Assembly: GCA_004297465.1 (NCBI GenBank)
Contig: SCUB01000001.1
Span: 124,001-188,000, forward strand
Source of the DNA: Xanthobacteraceae bacterium
GTDB taxonomy: Bacteria; Pseudomonadota; Alphaproteobacteria; Rhizobiales; Xanthobacteraceae
Length of the DNA stretch: 64,000 nt
Reading direction: 5' to 3'
In this document: positions 26,270-35,364 of the stretch, in pieces
Numbering within the stretch: the stretch's first letter is position 1
How the letters are laid out: every line of letters starts with the position of its first letter
The notes under the pieces: generated by a model
What the model was told of the DNA's origin: nothing
Database searches by the model: none
What the model saw: only the letters and a program-made list of their open reading frames with translations
Program-made: the position numbers and the translations under genes

Positions 26270-27232
26270 TTAACCTTGCGCCGCGAGCAGTTCTGATACA
26301 AGTGCGTAGGGGTCGCTCTGGCGGGTCAGGATGGCATCGATGCTATTTTCGATCTGCTGATCGTTGCTGTCGTGGAAGCGCCGCTCAAGAATATCGCGCA
26401 GGATTCCTTTTGTTTGGTAGGCGATGCGGTGGCGCCGACGCAGGCGCATGTCCGGTGTATCCGGCTTCATTACCGAAAAGAAATGGTCAATATGGTTGGC
26501 TAGATCTTCAATACCGAGGCCGGACACCGATTGCGTTTTCACCACTGGCTGCGTCCAGATCTTCTCAGGTTGCAAATGAAGGCCAAGCGTGATCATACTT
26601 TGAAGGAAGCGAACGGTGCGATCAGCTTCGTTGTGGTCGCACTTGTTAACGACATAGATATCGCCGATTTCATTGATGCCGGCTTTTGCAGCCTGCACAT
26701 CATCACCACTCATCGGCGTTTGCACCAGTACGACGGTATCCGCGAGCTGCATGATGTCCAATTCGTTTTGCCCGACGCCGACCGTTTCGACGATGATGTA
26801 ATCCCAAGGCATAGCGTCAAGAACGATGAGCGCATCACCGACTGCCTTGGTGAGGCCGCCCAGTTGTCCACGTGAGGCCATACTCCTAATAAAAACCCCG
26901 GTGTCAGCGCTATGCTGCATCATGCGCAAGCGGTCGCCGAGTACGGCGCCGCCGGAAAATGGGCTGGATGGATCGATCGCGAGAATGGCGACGGTTTTTC
27001 CAAGTCGGCGGATATGCGTGATTAGCTGATTGACGAGTGAACTCTTCCCGGCTCCTGGTGGGCCGGTGATGCCTATAATACGATTGCCGCGGCCGCCCCG
27101 ATAGAGAACCTGCAAGACAGGCGTAAGACCTGGCGTGGCGCGCTCGATCGCTGTGATGAGTTGCGCGCAGGCTCGAAAGCTGTCGGAACTGAGCGCGTTC
27201 GTGATCTCGCCGGGGTCAGGCAGCGCGTTCAT
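26270..27232 (-). CDS. MeaB/ArgK-family GTPase chaperone for the B12 mutase
   Basis: A 320-residue G3E-type GTPase that loads and protects adenosylcobalamin in acyl-CoA mutases. Visible are GITGPPGAGKSSLVNQLI (P-loop), AIDPSSPFSGGAVLGDR, IVETVGVGQNE (switch region) and VVNKCDHNEADR (NKxD). The start is placed at ATG 27232 (MNALPDPGE); ATG 27247 is an alternative. Both overlap the end of the B12-subunit gene, so the two are translated together. It closes the mutase operon. Confidence 0.88.
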   Translation of the reverse strand: MNALPDPGEITNALSSDSFRACAQLITAIERATPGLTPVLQVLYRGGRGNRIIGITGPPGAGKSSLVNQLITHIRRLGKTVAILAIDPSSPFSGGAVLGDRLRMMQHSADTGVFIRSMASRGQLGGLTKAVGDALIVLDAMPWDYIIVETVGVGQNELDIMQLADTVVLVQTPMSGDDVQAAKAGINEIGDIYVVNKCDHNEADRTVRFLQSMITLGLHLQPEKIWTQPVVKTQSVSGLGIEDLANHIDHFFSVMKPDTPDMRLRRRHRIAYQTKGILRDILERRFHDSNDQQIENSIDAILTRQSDPYALVSELLAAQG

Positions 27233-27629
27233 TCTGAGCTCTGGCATTGGCGCGGATGTAGTTAATAATTTCATCGCCGGTTGCCCCCGGCGCGAATACT
27301 TCGGCGATACCCTTTGCCTTGAGGTCGGTGATTGTGTGGCGCGGAACGTTGCCGCCGACCACGATCGGGACATCGTGGACGCCGCTACCCCGAAGCAGGG
27401 AGATGACATCTTCGATAAGCGAGTAGTTAGACGCGTGCGCGCTGATGCCGATTATGTCCACGTCTTCCTGGATGGCGGCGTTTACGATCATTCCTGGAGT
27501 CTGGTTGACGCCGAGATAGACGACTTCCATGCCTGCGTCACGCAGTACGCGCGAGATCACTTCCGCACCAGTGGTATGGCCGTCTAGACCGACCATCGTA
27601 ATGATGACTTTGATCTTCTGTTCACTCAT
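27216..27629 (-). CDS. Acyl-CoA mutase small subunit, B12-binding
   Basis: The 137-residue protein is a stand-alone cobalamin-binding domain. GLDGHTTGAEVI carries the DxHxxG motif whose His ligates cobalt in base-off form; GISAHASNY and IVVGGNVPRH supply the other conserved loops. A separate small subunit is the arrangement of isobutyryl- and 2-hydroxyisobutyryl-CoA mutases (IcmB/HcmB), unlike fused methylmalonyl-CoA mutase. It lies 18 bp after the large-subunit gene. Confidence 0.92.
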   Translation of the reverse strand: MSEQKIKVIITMVGLDGHTTGAEVISRVLRDAGMEVVYLGVNQTPGMIVNAAIQEDVDIIGISAHASNYSLIEDVISLLRGSGVHDVPIVVGGNVPRHTITDLKAKGIAEVFAPGATGDEIINYIRANARAQNERAA

Positions 27630-27647
27630 TTTTATAAACTCCTAAAA

Positions 27648-29258
27648 TTAGACCAATTCGAACGGGCACTCTATGATGTTAAAGGGGTCATAGCTTATTC
27701 CGCGGGCCTTGCGGATAACGCCAATCACTTCGCCAACGGTCGCGTATACGCTCACGGCATCGATGATTGACGGCATAAGATTGAAGCGGTCGTCCTTCTT
27801 TGCGCCGCCGTAGAGCGTCCGGATTGCTGCGGTCAGCGCTCCCTGATCGCGTGTCTGCTTCCATGCAGCCATGCGTTCGGCAATGGCGCGCGAATCGTTG
27901 GCGTGCACTTCCTTGATTGGAATCTGGAAATCTTCTTCCGGCGGAATGATTAGGTGATTGACGCCGACAACAAGGCGTTCCTTCGCATCAATTTCACGAA
28001 ACCGCTTGCTGGCTTCGTTGGATAGCATCTCTTGAATGTAGCCCTTCTTAAGCGCTGCGATCATGCCGCCTTGGCTTTGGATCTCATTGTAGATCTTGTA
28101 AGCTTCTTCTTCGATCTTGTTGGTTAAGGATTCGACGAAGTAAGAGCCCGCCAGCGGGTCGACCACATCCGCCGCTCCGCTTTCGTATGCAACGATATGT
28201 TGCGTGTTCAGAGACATGCGCGCGGCCAGATTGGAAGGCTCTGAATGAGCGTTGTCGAACGTCGCATTGTCGAGGGCCGAACAGCCACTGACGACGCCAG
28301 CGAGGGTCTGAATCGCGCAGCGCGCGATGTTATTGAGCGGCTGCTGGTAGGTCATCGTCCGTCCAGAAGTGTGAACGGTAATTAGCAGATGGCATTTATC
28401 GCTCTTGAATTCTTCGCGCACGAGGCGCGCCCACATGCGGCGCAGTGCACGGATCTTGGCGACTTCCTCGAAAAAGCGTGTGCCGACGCTGACAAGCTCA
28501 TAAGGCAGGTTGGATACGTCGTCGAAATCGAGTCCGCGCTCGTTGACAAGCCGTCCGCAGATTTCCTTTAACATCGACATTTCGATGGCGATGGCTTGCG
28601 CGTTGTTGCCGCCAGATTCTTGGAAGTGTTGGCTAATTATGCAGGCACGCATGCGGATCTTGTTGCGTAGTACATATTCGCACGCGTCGAGAAAGAGCTT
28701 AAGGTTCTGATCGAAGGGCGACACGTCGGTCTGGCCGAAATAGTTTTCGAACGGCGATTCCATGACGCTGCCGTGGACCTGCGAAATGTCAATTCCACGC
28801 TTGCCGGCGAGCGCCACGACATACGCCAGACGTAACGGCGATGGCGCGCACGATCCGAGCAATGTGATCGACTGACCTGTTAAAGGAATGTCTTCCATCA
28901 GTTCTTCGAATTCGAGCAGCGAAGAGCCCGGCCAGCCGAGGATGCCAGCTTCTTTTTCGCCGAGGGGGTGGTCCGGATCGATGCAGGAGGAAAAGACACG
29001 GTCGCTTATAACGCACATACCACCGGTCTGGCCCATGTCGCGGTACTTCTTGAGCACCTGGTTGGCTTCATGAGAGGTGCCAAGGCCGGCCGTCATACGC
29101 TGTGTCCACATGCGGCTGCGGTAGCCCTGCGGATAATAGCCCCGGGTGTAGGGGAAGACGCCCGGATCGCCGAGATCCTGCTCATAACTGAAGTTCGGGA
29201 TGTCAGCCGGTGTGTAGACATTTTTGATTTCGTACCCGTAGTCAGTCTGTCGCTTCAT
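27648..29258 (-). CDS. B12-dependent acyl-CoA mutase large subunit, divergent clade
   Basis: The 536-residue TIM-barrel subunit would migrate a carbon-skeleton group of a CoA ester using adenosylcobalamin bound by the next gene's product. Fold markers are RGYYPQGYRSRMW (39-51), H211 in SQHFQESGG (His244 of methylmalonyl-CoA mutase) and RFFEEVAKIRALRRMW. By ungapped alignment to Propionibacterium MutB, the carboxylate-binding Arg207 is Q176, as in isobutyryl- and 2-hydroxyisobutyryl-CoA mutases. The specificity residue Tyr89 (Phe and Ile in those enzymes) is T56. Gln197 is M166, and segment 79-93 is not alignable. Its substrate is therefore probably not one of the known ones. ATG 29258 follows AAGGA; the upstream in-frame ATG at 29306 is less likely. 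Confidence 0.88.
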   Translation of the reverse strand: MKRQTDYGYEIKNVYTPADIPNFSYEQDLGDPGVFPYTRGYYPQGYRSRMWTQRMTAGLGTSHEANQVLKKYRDMGQTGGMCVISDRVFSSCIDPDHPLGEKEAGILGWPGSSLLEFEELMEDIPLTGQSITLLGSCAPSPLRLAYVVALAGKRGIDISQVHGSVMESPFENYFGQTDVSPFDQNLKLFLDACEYVLRNKIRMRACIISQHFQESGGNNAQAIAIEMSMLKEICGRLVNERGLDFDDVSNLPYELVSVGTRFFEEVAKIRALRRMWARLVREEFKSDKCHLLITVHTSGRTMTYQQPLNNIARCAIQTLAGVVSGCSALDNATFDNAHSEPSNLAARMSLNTQHIVAYESGAADVVDPLAGSYFVESLTNKIEEEAYKIYNEIQSQGGMIAALKKGYIQEMLSNEASKRFREIDAKERLVVGVNHLIIPPEEDFQIPIKEVHANDSRAIAERMAAWKQTRDQGALTAAIRTLYGGAKKDDRFNLMPSIIDAVSVYATVGEVIGVIRKARGISYDPFNIIECPFELV

Positions 29259-29319
29259 GCTGGAGATCCTTGAGCCATATAATGCTGTCCGTCTTGCTAT
29301 CCTCACGGTGATTGATTAA

Positions 29320-29341
29320 AAAGACCGAACGGACGAACTAA
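29320..29341. promoter_or_regulatory. Candidate TetR operator upstream of the mutase operon
   Basis: AAGACCGAACGGACGAACTAA shares the 11-mer AGACCGAACGG with the palindrome at 21220-21241. It lies about 60 bp upstream of the mutase ATG in the spacer shared with the divergent nitroreductase gene, so it could control both. Confidence 0.55.
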
Positions 29342-29509
29342 TAATAAACATATCATTACGTGTTCTTTCGTCAATAGGGGCTTTGGGGCAGGGAGCTGAT
29401 AGGGCAGCAGCATAACGTTGCCGGACGGCTGAGAGTTGGCGGTAAGGTATTTGTGGCTCACGATCTTGGGGCGGCGGAAACGGCTTGAGGCCTTTTGGGG
29501 GTAAACGAC

Positions 29510-30205
29510 GTGACCAGTGATGAAGCACGAGAAGTTTCCGTGTTTGAGGCTCTAGCCACGCGAAAGGCGATAAGGGCTTTTCTGCCGACGCCAGTTTCAC
29601 GCGCGGCGGTCGAGATGATCTTGACCGCGGCCTCGCGTGCCCCCAGTGGCTCGAATACCCAGCCGTGGAAAGTGCAGGTGCTCGCCGGCTCGGTGCGGGA
29701 CGGCTTGTGCACACGCCTGGTGCATGCCTTCGACATGAACGAGCCCGGCCATGGCGACGATTACCAATACTACTCCGAACAGTGGTTCGAACCGTATCAG
29801 GCACGGCGGCGCAAGCTGGGCTTTGGCCTGTATGACTCGCTTGGTATCGGCCGCGACGACCACGAACGGCGACGCGTCCAGCTCGGACGCAATTATCTGT
29901 TCTTTGATGCGCCAGTGGGTATGATTTTTACGATCGACCGTCGCCACGGCATGAGCGCGTGGATAGATCTTGGCGGGTTCCTGCAATCCATAATGCTGGC
30001 CGCCCGGGGGCTAGGCCTGCACACATGCCCGCAGCAGGCTTTTGCGCGTTACCACCGCTTGATCCGCGAGCACCTCCAACTGCCCGACACCGACATTGTC
30101 GTGTGCGGCATGGCGCTGGGATATGCTGATCCGGCCTCACCGGAAAACCGTCTTCAGGTCGAGCGCGAACCTCTTGATCAGTTTGCCGCGTTTCACTGGA
30201 GTTGA
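29510..30205 (+). CDS. Nitroreductase-family flavoprotein, PnbA-like
   Basis: The 231-residue protein has the family start FEALATRKAIRAFLPTPVS, the FMN-binding RAPSGSNTQPW and a C-terminal GLHTCPQQAFARYH and VVCGMALGYAD. It resembles 4-nitrobenzoate reductase-type NADPH:FMN oxidoreductases. In this operon context it could reduce an activated double bond or aromatic nitro group, or be unrelated to the mutase path. GTG 29510 follows GGGGG at good spacing. It is divergent from the mutase genes across the candidate TetR site. Confidence 0.8.
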   Translation: MTSDEAREVSVFEALATRKAIRAFLPTPVSRAAVEMILTAASRAPSGSNTQPWKVQVLAGSVRDGLCTRLVHAFDMNEPGHGDDYQYYSEQWFEPYQARRRKLGFGLYDSLGIGRDDHERRRVQLGRNYLFFDAPVGMIFTIDRRHGMSAWIDLGGFLQSIMLAARGLGLHTCPQQAFARYHRLIREHLQLPDTDIVVCGMALGYADPASPENRLQVEREPLDQFAAFHWS

Positions 30206-30338
30206 CGGTGTGGAATCCACCTGCTGTCGGTCTGGCTTGCAAGTGAGATAAACGCTCGCTCGCAAGGGACTATCGCGATGCGGCGTACCGTGTGCATCGG
30301 ACATCAGTGATAACGCAATTTCACATTGAGGACGTCAC

Positions 30339-31488
30339 ATGGCCGGACCGCTCGCGGGACTAACGATAATCGAATTTGCAGGGCTTGGTCCGGGGCCGTT
30401 TTGCGGGATGATGTTTGCGGAGGATATGGGGGCGGATGTCATCCGTATCGACCGTATGTCCGCACGCGACCAAATGCAGTCCGAAATCTTCAAGCGCAGT
30501 GATCCTGTCGTTGATCGCGGCCGCCGCTCACTTTGCCTCGATCTCAAGAATCCTTCAGGGAAGGAAGCGGCGCTACGCCTGATCGCGCGGGCCGATGCCC
30601 TGTTCGAGGGCTTTCGACCCGGCGTGATGGAAAAGCTCGGCCTTGGTCCGGATGTCTGTCTGGCCCATAATGGGCGTCTGGTGTATGGACGGATGACGGG
30701 TTGGGGGCAAACCGGGCCGCTCGCGCTCGCAGCGGGGCATGACATCAATTACATTGCGCTCTCCGGGGTGCTGCATGCCATGGGCCCGAAAGCACTGCCG
30801 CCGACCGTACCGTTGAACTTGATCGGTGATTATGCCGGCGGTGGTATGATGCTGGCTTTCGGCATGGTGTGTGCTTTGCTGGAAGCAAAGAAGTCCGGCA
30901 ATGGACAAATCATCGATGCCGCATGAGCGATGGCGCGGTGACGATCATGGCCATGATCTATGGCATGTACCAACGCAAGCTCTGGAACAACAAGCGTGAA
31001 AGCAATTTTCTCGACGGTGCGGCACCTTTTTACGCCACCTACGAGTGCGCTGATGGACGCTATGTTGCTATCGGGCCGTTGGAACCGCGCTTCTATCAGG
31101 AACTGTTGAAATGTTGCGTCATTGACGATCCGCAATTCAATAACCAATGGCAGCCGGAAGAATGGCCGCGCATGCGGGAAAAACTAGCCAGTGTGTTTAA
31201 GAAGCGTTCGCGTGACGAATGGTGTGCCATCTTCGAAGGCAGCGATGCGTGCGTCTCGCCGGTACTCGATCTCGATGAAGCGCCGCACCATCCGCATAAC
31301 GTAGCGCGCGAAACATTCCAGGATGTGGATGGGAGGTTTCAGCCCGCACCTGCGCCACGTTTTTCGCGTACACCCGGCACAATCCGGAAATCGAAGCCCA
31401 ACGATGCAATGCAAACGCCGCACTGCTGACATGGGCCGGCTATTCCGCCAGCGAGATCGAATACTTGCTTGCTAATGGCTGCGCATAA
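30339..31488 (+). pseudogene. CaiB/AMACR-type CoA-transferase or racemase, broken by two frameshifts
   Basis: Frame one reads [20 protein letters not shown] to NGQIIDAA and stops at 30926. It includes LIGDYAGGG with the Asp typical of the family. Homology continues without gap in another frame from [16 protein letters not shown], consistent with loss of one base at about 30920. A second shift near 31400 separates AMQTPHC-stop from the genuine C-terminus LLTWAGYSASEIEYLLANGCA, ending at 31488. The intact protein would be a racemase or CoA-transferase acting on 2-methylacyl-CoA esters. Two independent lesions make sequencing error unlikely. Confidence 0.85.
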
Positions 31489-32302
31489 TAATGGCGCAGC
31501 CGGTGGTCAGATCCACCGCTGCTTTCTCGATGACAAGAGTGCTAACACGGCATTGGTCGGGCAGGGCCTGCGCGGACGCTATACCCGTGAGATTTCTCTG
31601 ACCCGCGTGCTCTATGACCATCCTAAACCCGACAGCGGATTTCCGATTTCCTTGCCAAGATCTGAATCTCGAGAGGAGTACGACTATACTGTTTAGCGAT
31701 AAGAAATCGTTTCTGGTGGGCGCCTCACGGCATCAACTCGCGCGTCGTTGAGTAGCGGGCCGCCGGCGGCGCCAAGGTATTGATCGGTGACATCAATAAG
31801 TAAGGTGGATCCGGAGACGCGTGATTATCATCAGCCTACTTGCTGGGTATCTCGCTGCCGGACGCTTCATTGCAATTTGTGTTGGTCGGCTATAAGCCGC
31901 CTGAGACCCCTTAAGAAAAACACATGTGCATACCACGACGCCTTTTTCATTCGAGGGCCTGCACGATGTTCTGACGCGCACTGTATTGGCTTAACCAAGT
32001 TCCGCACGCCATCCTCTCGCTACTCTTGCGTTTTACCGTTGCGACGGTGTTTTGGCACTTCGTGATGGCTAGCTAGCAAATTGGGACGCGACGATCTCGC
32101 TGGTTGCTGACGATTACAAAGTGCTGCCGCCGTCTGGGCTGTTTGTCATTGGCCTGTTCATGTGCGCTACCACCTTTGTGCTCCTTGGCATGACCGTAGT
32201 CATCAAGATCTTCGTCTATCCGGCATGGCTGGCCCACCTTGCTAACATGCCGTTTCCTCTAGAAATATCGCGGCGTAAATCTGACGCGAAGCAGCACTTG
32301 GC
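31489..32302 (+). other. Degenerate region with gene debris
   Basis: More than 800 bp without a recognisable gene. A short frame at 31469-31696 ends in PISLPRSESREEYDYTV and looks like the tail of an unknown protein. AAGGAKVLIGDINK near 31760-31805 recalls the Rossmann start of a short-chain dehydrogenase. A hydrophobic frame at 32121-32306 (GLFVIGLFMCATTFVLLGM) could be a membrane-protein remnant. None has a credible start and full domain, so I read it as decayed cargo. Confidence 0.4.
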
Positions 32303-32747
32303 TTAAGCACTCCGGAAGCTGGGTGGGCGCTTTTCGGCGAAGGCAGTGAACCCTTCCTTGCGATCTTCAGTATCTCGCAAGACGCCCCACATGAGATGCG
32401 AAAAGGCAATTCCGTGATCGAGCGGCATGTCTCTACCCAAGATTGCAGTCTGCTTTGTGGCCTGTACGCTGAGCGGAGCCGCTGAGGCAATTTTCTCTGC
32501 ATAAGACGTTGCCAGCGCCATAAGCTCTTCTGGTATGACGACATCGCTGACCAAGCCGGAGCGCAAAGCTTCTTCGGCGGAGATCATTTCTCCGGTTAAT
32601 AGCATTTTCATGGCGACCGCCTGCGGCACGGCTCGGGGCAGCGCTTGGGTGCCGTTCAATCCGGCCAAGCTGGCAACCTGGACCTCGGTCAGGCCGAATT
32701 TTGCGCAAGAGCTGGCTATCCGTATATCGCAGGCCAGTGCTATCCAG
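32303..32747 (-). pseudogene. Enoyl-CoA hydratase family protein, N-terminal half missing
   Basis: The frame carries IALACDIRIASSCAKFGLTE, LAGLNGTQALPR and the C-terminal helix region ending EKRPPSFRSA. These are the second half of a crotonase (typical length about 260). The oxyanion-hole and N-terminal part are absent. Upstream the sequence changes abruptly into a hicA fragment on the other strand, so the gene was cut by a recombination. It lies at the right end of module B and may once have hydrated an enoyl-CoA from the mutase path. Confidence 0.8.
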
Positions 32748-32858
32748 TTCAAGCATCCGGCGATGCCGGAGCGCCGGGTGACCGTCGATATGGGCGCGCG
32801 CGAAATTCCGACCGGCACGCTACGCTCGATCTACCGGCAAGCCGGATGGGAATGGTGA
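32748..32858 (+). pseudogene. HicA toxin, C-terminal fragment
   Basis: Thirty-six codons encode FKHPAMPERRVTVDMGAREI and TLRSIYRQAGWEW, the end of a HicA-type mRNA interferase. The N-terminal part with the catalytic His is gone, replaced by the enoyl-CoA hydratase remnant. It lies 15 bp upstream of a hicB gene in the normal hicA-hicB order. Confidence 0.75.
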
Positions 32859-32873
32859 GAAGGAGCAAGGCAC

Positions 32874-33281
32874 ATGCAGGTCATCACCCTGATTCATGAG
32901 GAAGACGGCGTCTTTGGCGTCTCGTTCCCGGATTTTCCCGGCTGCACCACGGTTGCCGGCTCGCTGGATGAGGCGGTCGCCAAGGCGGCGCAGGTGCTTG
33001 CCTTCCACGCCGACGGCATGCACGCCGACGGCATTGAGCTGCCCCATGCGCGCACCCTGAGCGAATTGCAGGCGGACAAGGAGTTTCGAGCTGATGCACC
33101 GGCGCGGTGGTCGTGGCGGTGCCCCTACGCGCCGCCGGGCCGCGCGGTGCGCGTCAACATGACGTTCGACGAGTCGCTGCTCGAGCGTGTCGACAACGCC
33201 GCTAAACGCGCCGGCGAAACCCGTTCCGGCTTCTTTGCCGCCGCCGCGCAAAAGCGACTCCATAACGAATTCACACGATAG
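32874..33281 (+). CDS. HicB-family antitoxin, now without toxin
   Basis: The 135-residue protein has the HicB core VSFPDFPGCTTVAGSLDEA and a C-terminal ribbon-helix-helix domain (RAVRVNMTFDESLLERVDNA). Between them residues ARWSWRCPYAPP stand where HicB proteins usually have a hydrophobic AVVVAVPLRAP-like strand. The other frame encodes exactly that string, which suggests a compensated pair of frameshifts. With its hicA cut, it may only act as a DNA-binding repressor. Confidence 0.8.
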   Translation: MQVITLIHEEDGVFGVSFPDFPGCTTVAGSLDEAVAKAAQVLAFHADGMHADGIELPHARTLSELQADKEFRADAPARWSWRCPYAPPGRAVRVNMTFDESLLERVDNAAKRAGETRSGFFAAAAQKRLHNEFTR

Positions 33282-33338
33282 CGCGCGCATTGCGCTGCCT
33301 TCAAGGCGAAGTCGGAGTAACCTAGGGAAGATGGAATT

Positions 33339-33599
33339 ATGACCCGCTACATTGGAATTATCGATGGCGAGGACGGTGCCTATGGCGTGGTGTTTCCCGA
33401 TCTTCCTGGCTGCACTTCAGCGGGCGCGACCGCCGACGAAGCCGCACATAACGCGGTCGATGCAGTCAGCCTGTGGGTTGCGGATGCCATCGCCAGTGGC
33501 GAGACCGTACCGCGCGCTCGGACGCTGGCCGAGATTACCGCGGATGACTACGCCATGGCGGATGTTCGCACCGGTCGTGCCGCGCTGATCGCGGTATAG
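33339..33599 (+). CDS. Second HicB-like protein, lacking the DNA-binding domain
   Basis: The 86-residue product starts MTRYIGIIDGEDGAYGVVFPD and contains LPGCTSAGATADEA, a HicB core. It stops right after ALIAV, where full HicB proteins continue into the ribbon-helix-helix domain. It is probably a truncated antitoxin or an orphan partner. No hicA is found next to it. Confidence 0.7.
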   Translation: MTRYIGIIDGEDGAYGVVFPDLPGCTSAGATADEAAHNAVDAVSLWVADAIASGETVPRARTLAEITADDYAMADVRTGRAALIAV

Positions 33600-33660
33600 C
33601 TGATCAATTCTGACAATGAGCGGCGACAACGAAGCCGATCTGCTATCGCCGTCCACGCGT

Positions 33661-34245
33661 TCAGTTTGCCGGTGTGGCGTGAATTCTCTCAAACCACTCC
33701 CACCCGGCGTATTTGTCGCCGGTTTCCCGCAGGTGCGTGTAGCGTTTGAGCGAGGTCCAGGAGCGCTGTCCTGAGACGGCCGCAACTTGGGGAATGTTCC
33801 AGCCAATTTCGAATAGTCGCGACACGCCATCATGGTGCAGATCGTGGAAGTGTAGATCCTCGATGCCGAGGATCTTGCAGGCGCGGGTGAAGGCGGCGCT
33901 GATGGCAATTGCCGAGTAGGGGAAGATTTCCGCGCTCGTCCGCGACATCCCCTGAACAATCCGCAGGGCCTCCGGCGGTAGATCGCACCACACGTCGTTG
34001 CCAATCTTCTCGCCGGGATTTTTCATGTCGCGCACCAGCACGCGCGCGCCGCGCGCGCGACTTCGACGTCAGGCCTAGCCGCTTGCAGACGACCATGGCG
34101 TCGGCCATCGCGCCGGCGTCGAGTGGGTAGCCCCAGGCGGGGCGGGCGATAGAGAACACGGCACCGAGGTGCGAGAGATAGTTCGCCACGGCCTGAGGCT
34201 TCATGTTGGCGCCGAGGGTGTGGGCGAACTCGACGAGGCTACAAC
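33661..34245 (-). pseudogene. Tyrosine integrase of the dusA island, decayed
   Basis: The right part (34245 down to about 34050) encodes SLVEFAHTLGANMKPQAVAN and AWGYPLDAGAM, the core-binding domain; the N-terminal arm-binding part is missing. At about 34047 the reading jumps frame, within the microhomology GCGCGCG, from GLTSKSRAR to VLVRDMKNPGEKIGNDVW. The roughly 60 residues that normally hold the first catalytic Arg are deleted. In the C-terminal domain HDLRH has become HDLHH (second Arg lost) and GHRSW is GQRSW (His lost); the Tyr in SLKRYTHL remains. The enzyme cannot be active. Confidence 0.88.
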
Positions 34246-34258
34246 AATTATTGTAAAT
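34239..34258 (-). promoter_or_regulatory. Candidate integrase arm site, right end
   Basis: CTACAACAATTATTGTAAAT contains the inverse of the left-end motif AATTGTTGTA and also TTGTAAAT. It lies about 130 bp inside the right core and directly upstream of the integrase remnant. Confidence 0.35.
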
Positions 34259-34314
34259 GGGTTCACAAATCGGCGGAAAATGGCAAGAAACGGGACAGGA
34301 ACAGGCATCGTACA

Positions 34315-35361
<1,047 letters not shown>

Positions 35362-35364
35362 TGT

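Noticed and set aside
27648-29258. Naming the mutase methylmalonyl-CoA mutase
   Set aside because: The B12 domain is a separate protein, the large subunit is about 536 residues, and the carboxylate-binding Arg and the Tyr89 equivalent are absent.
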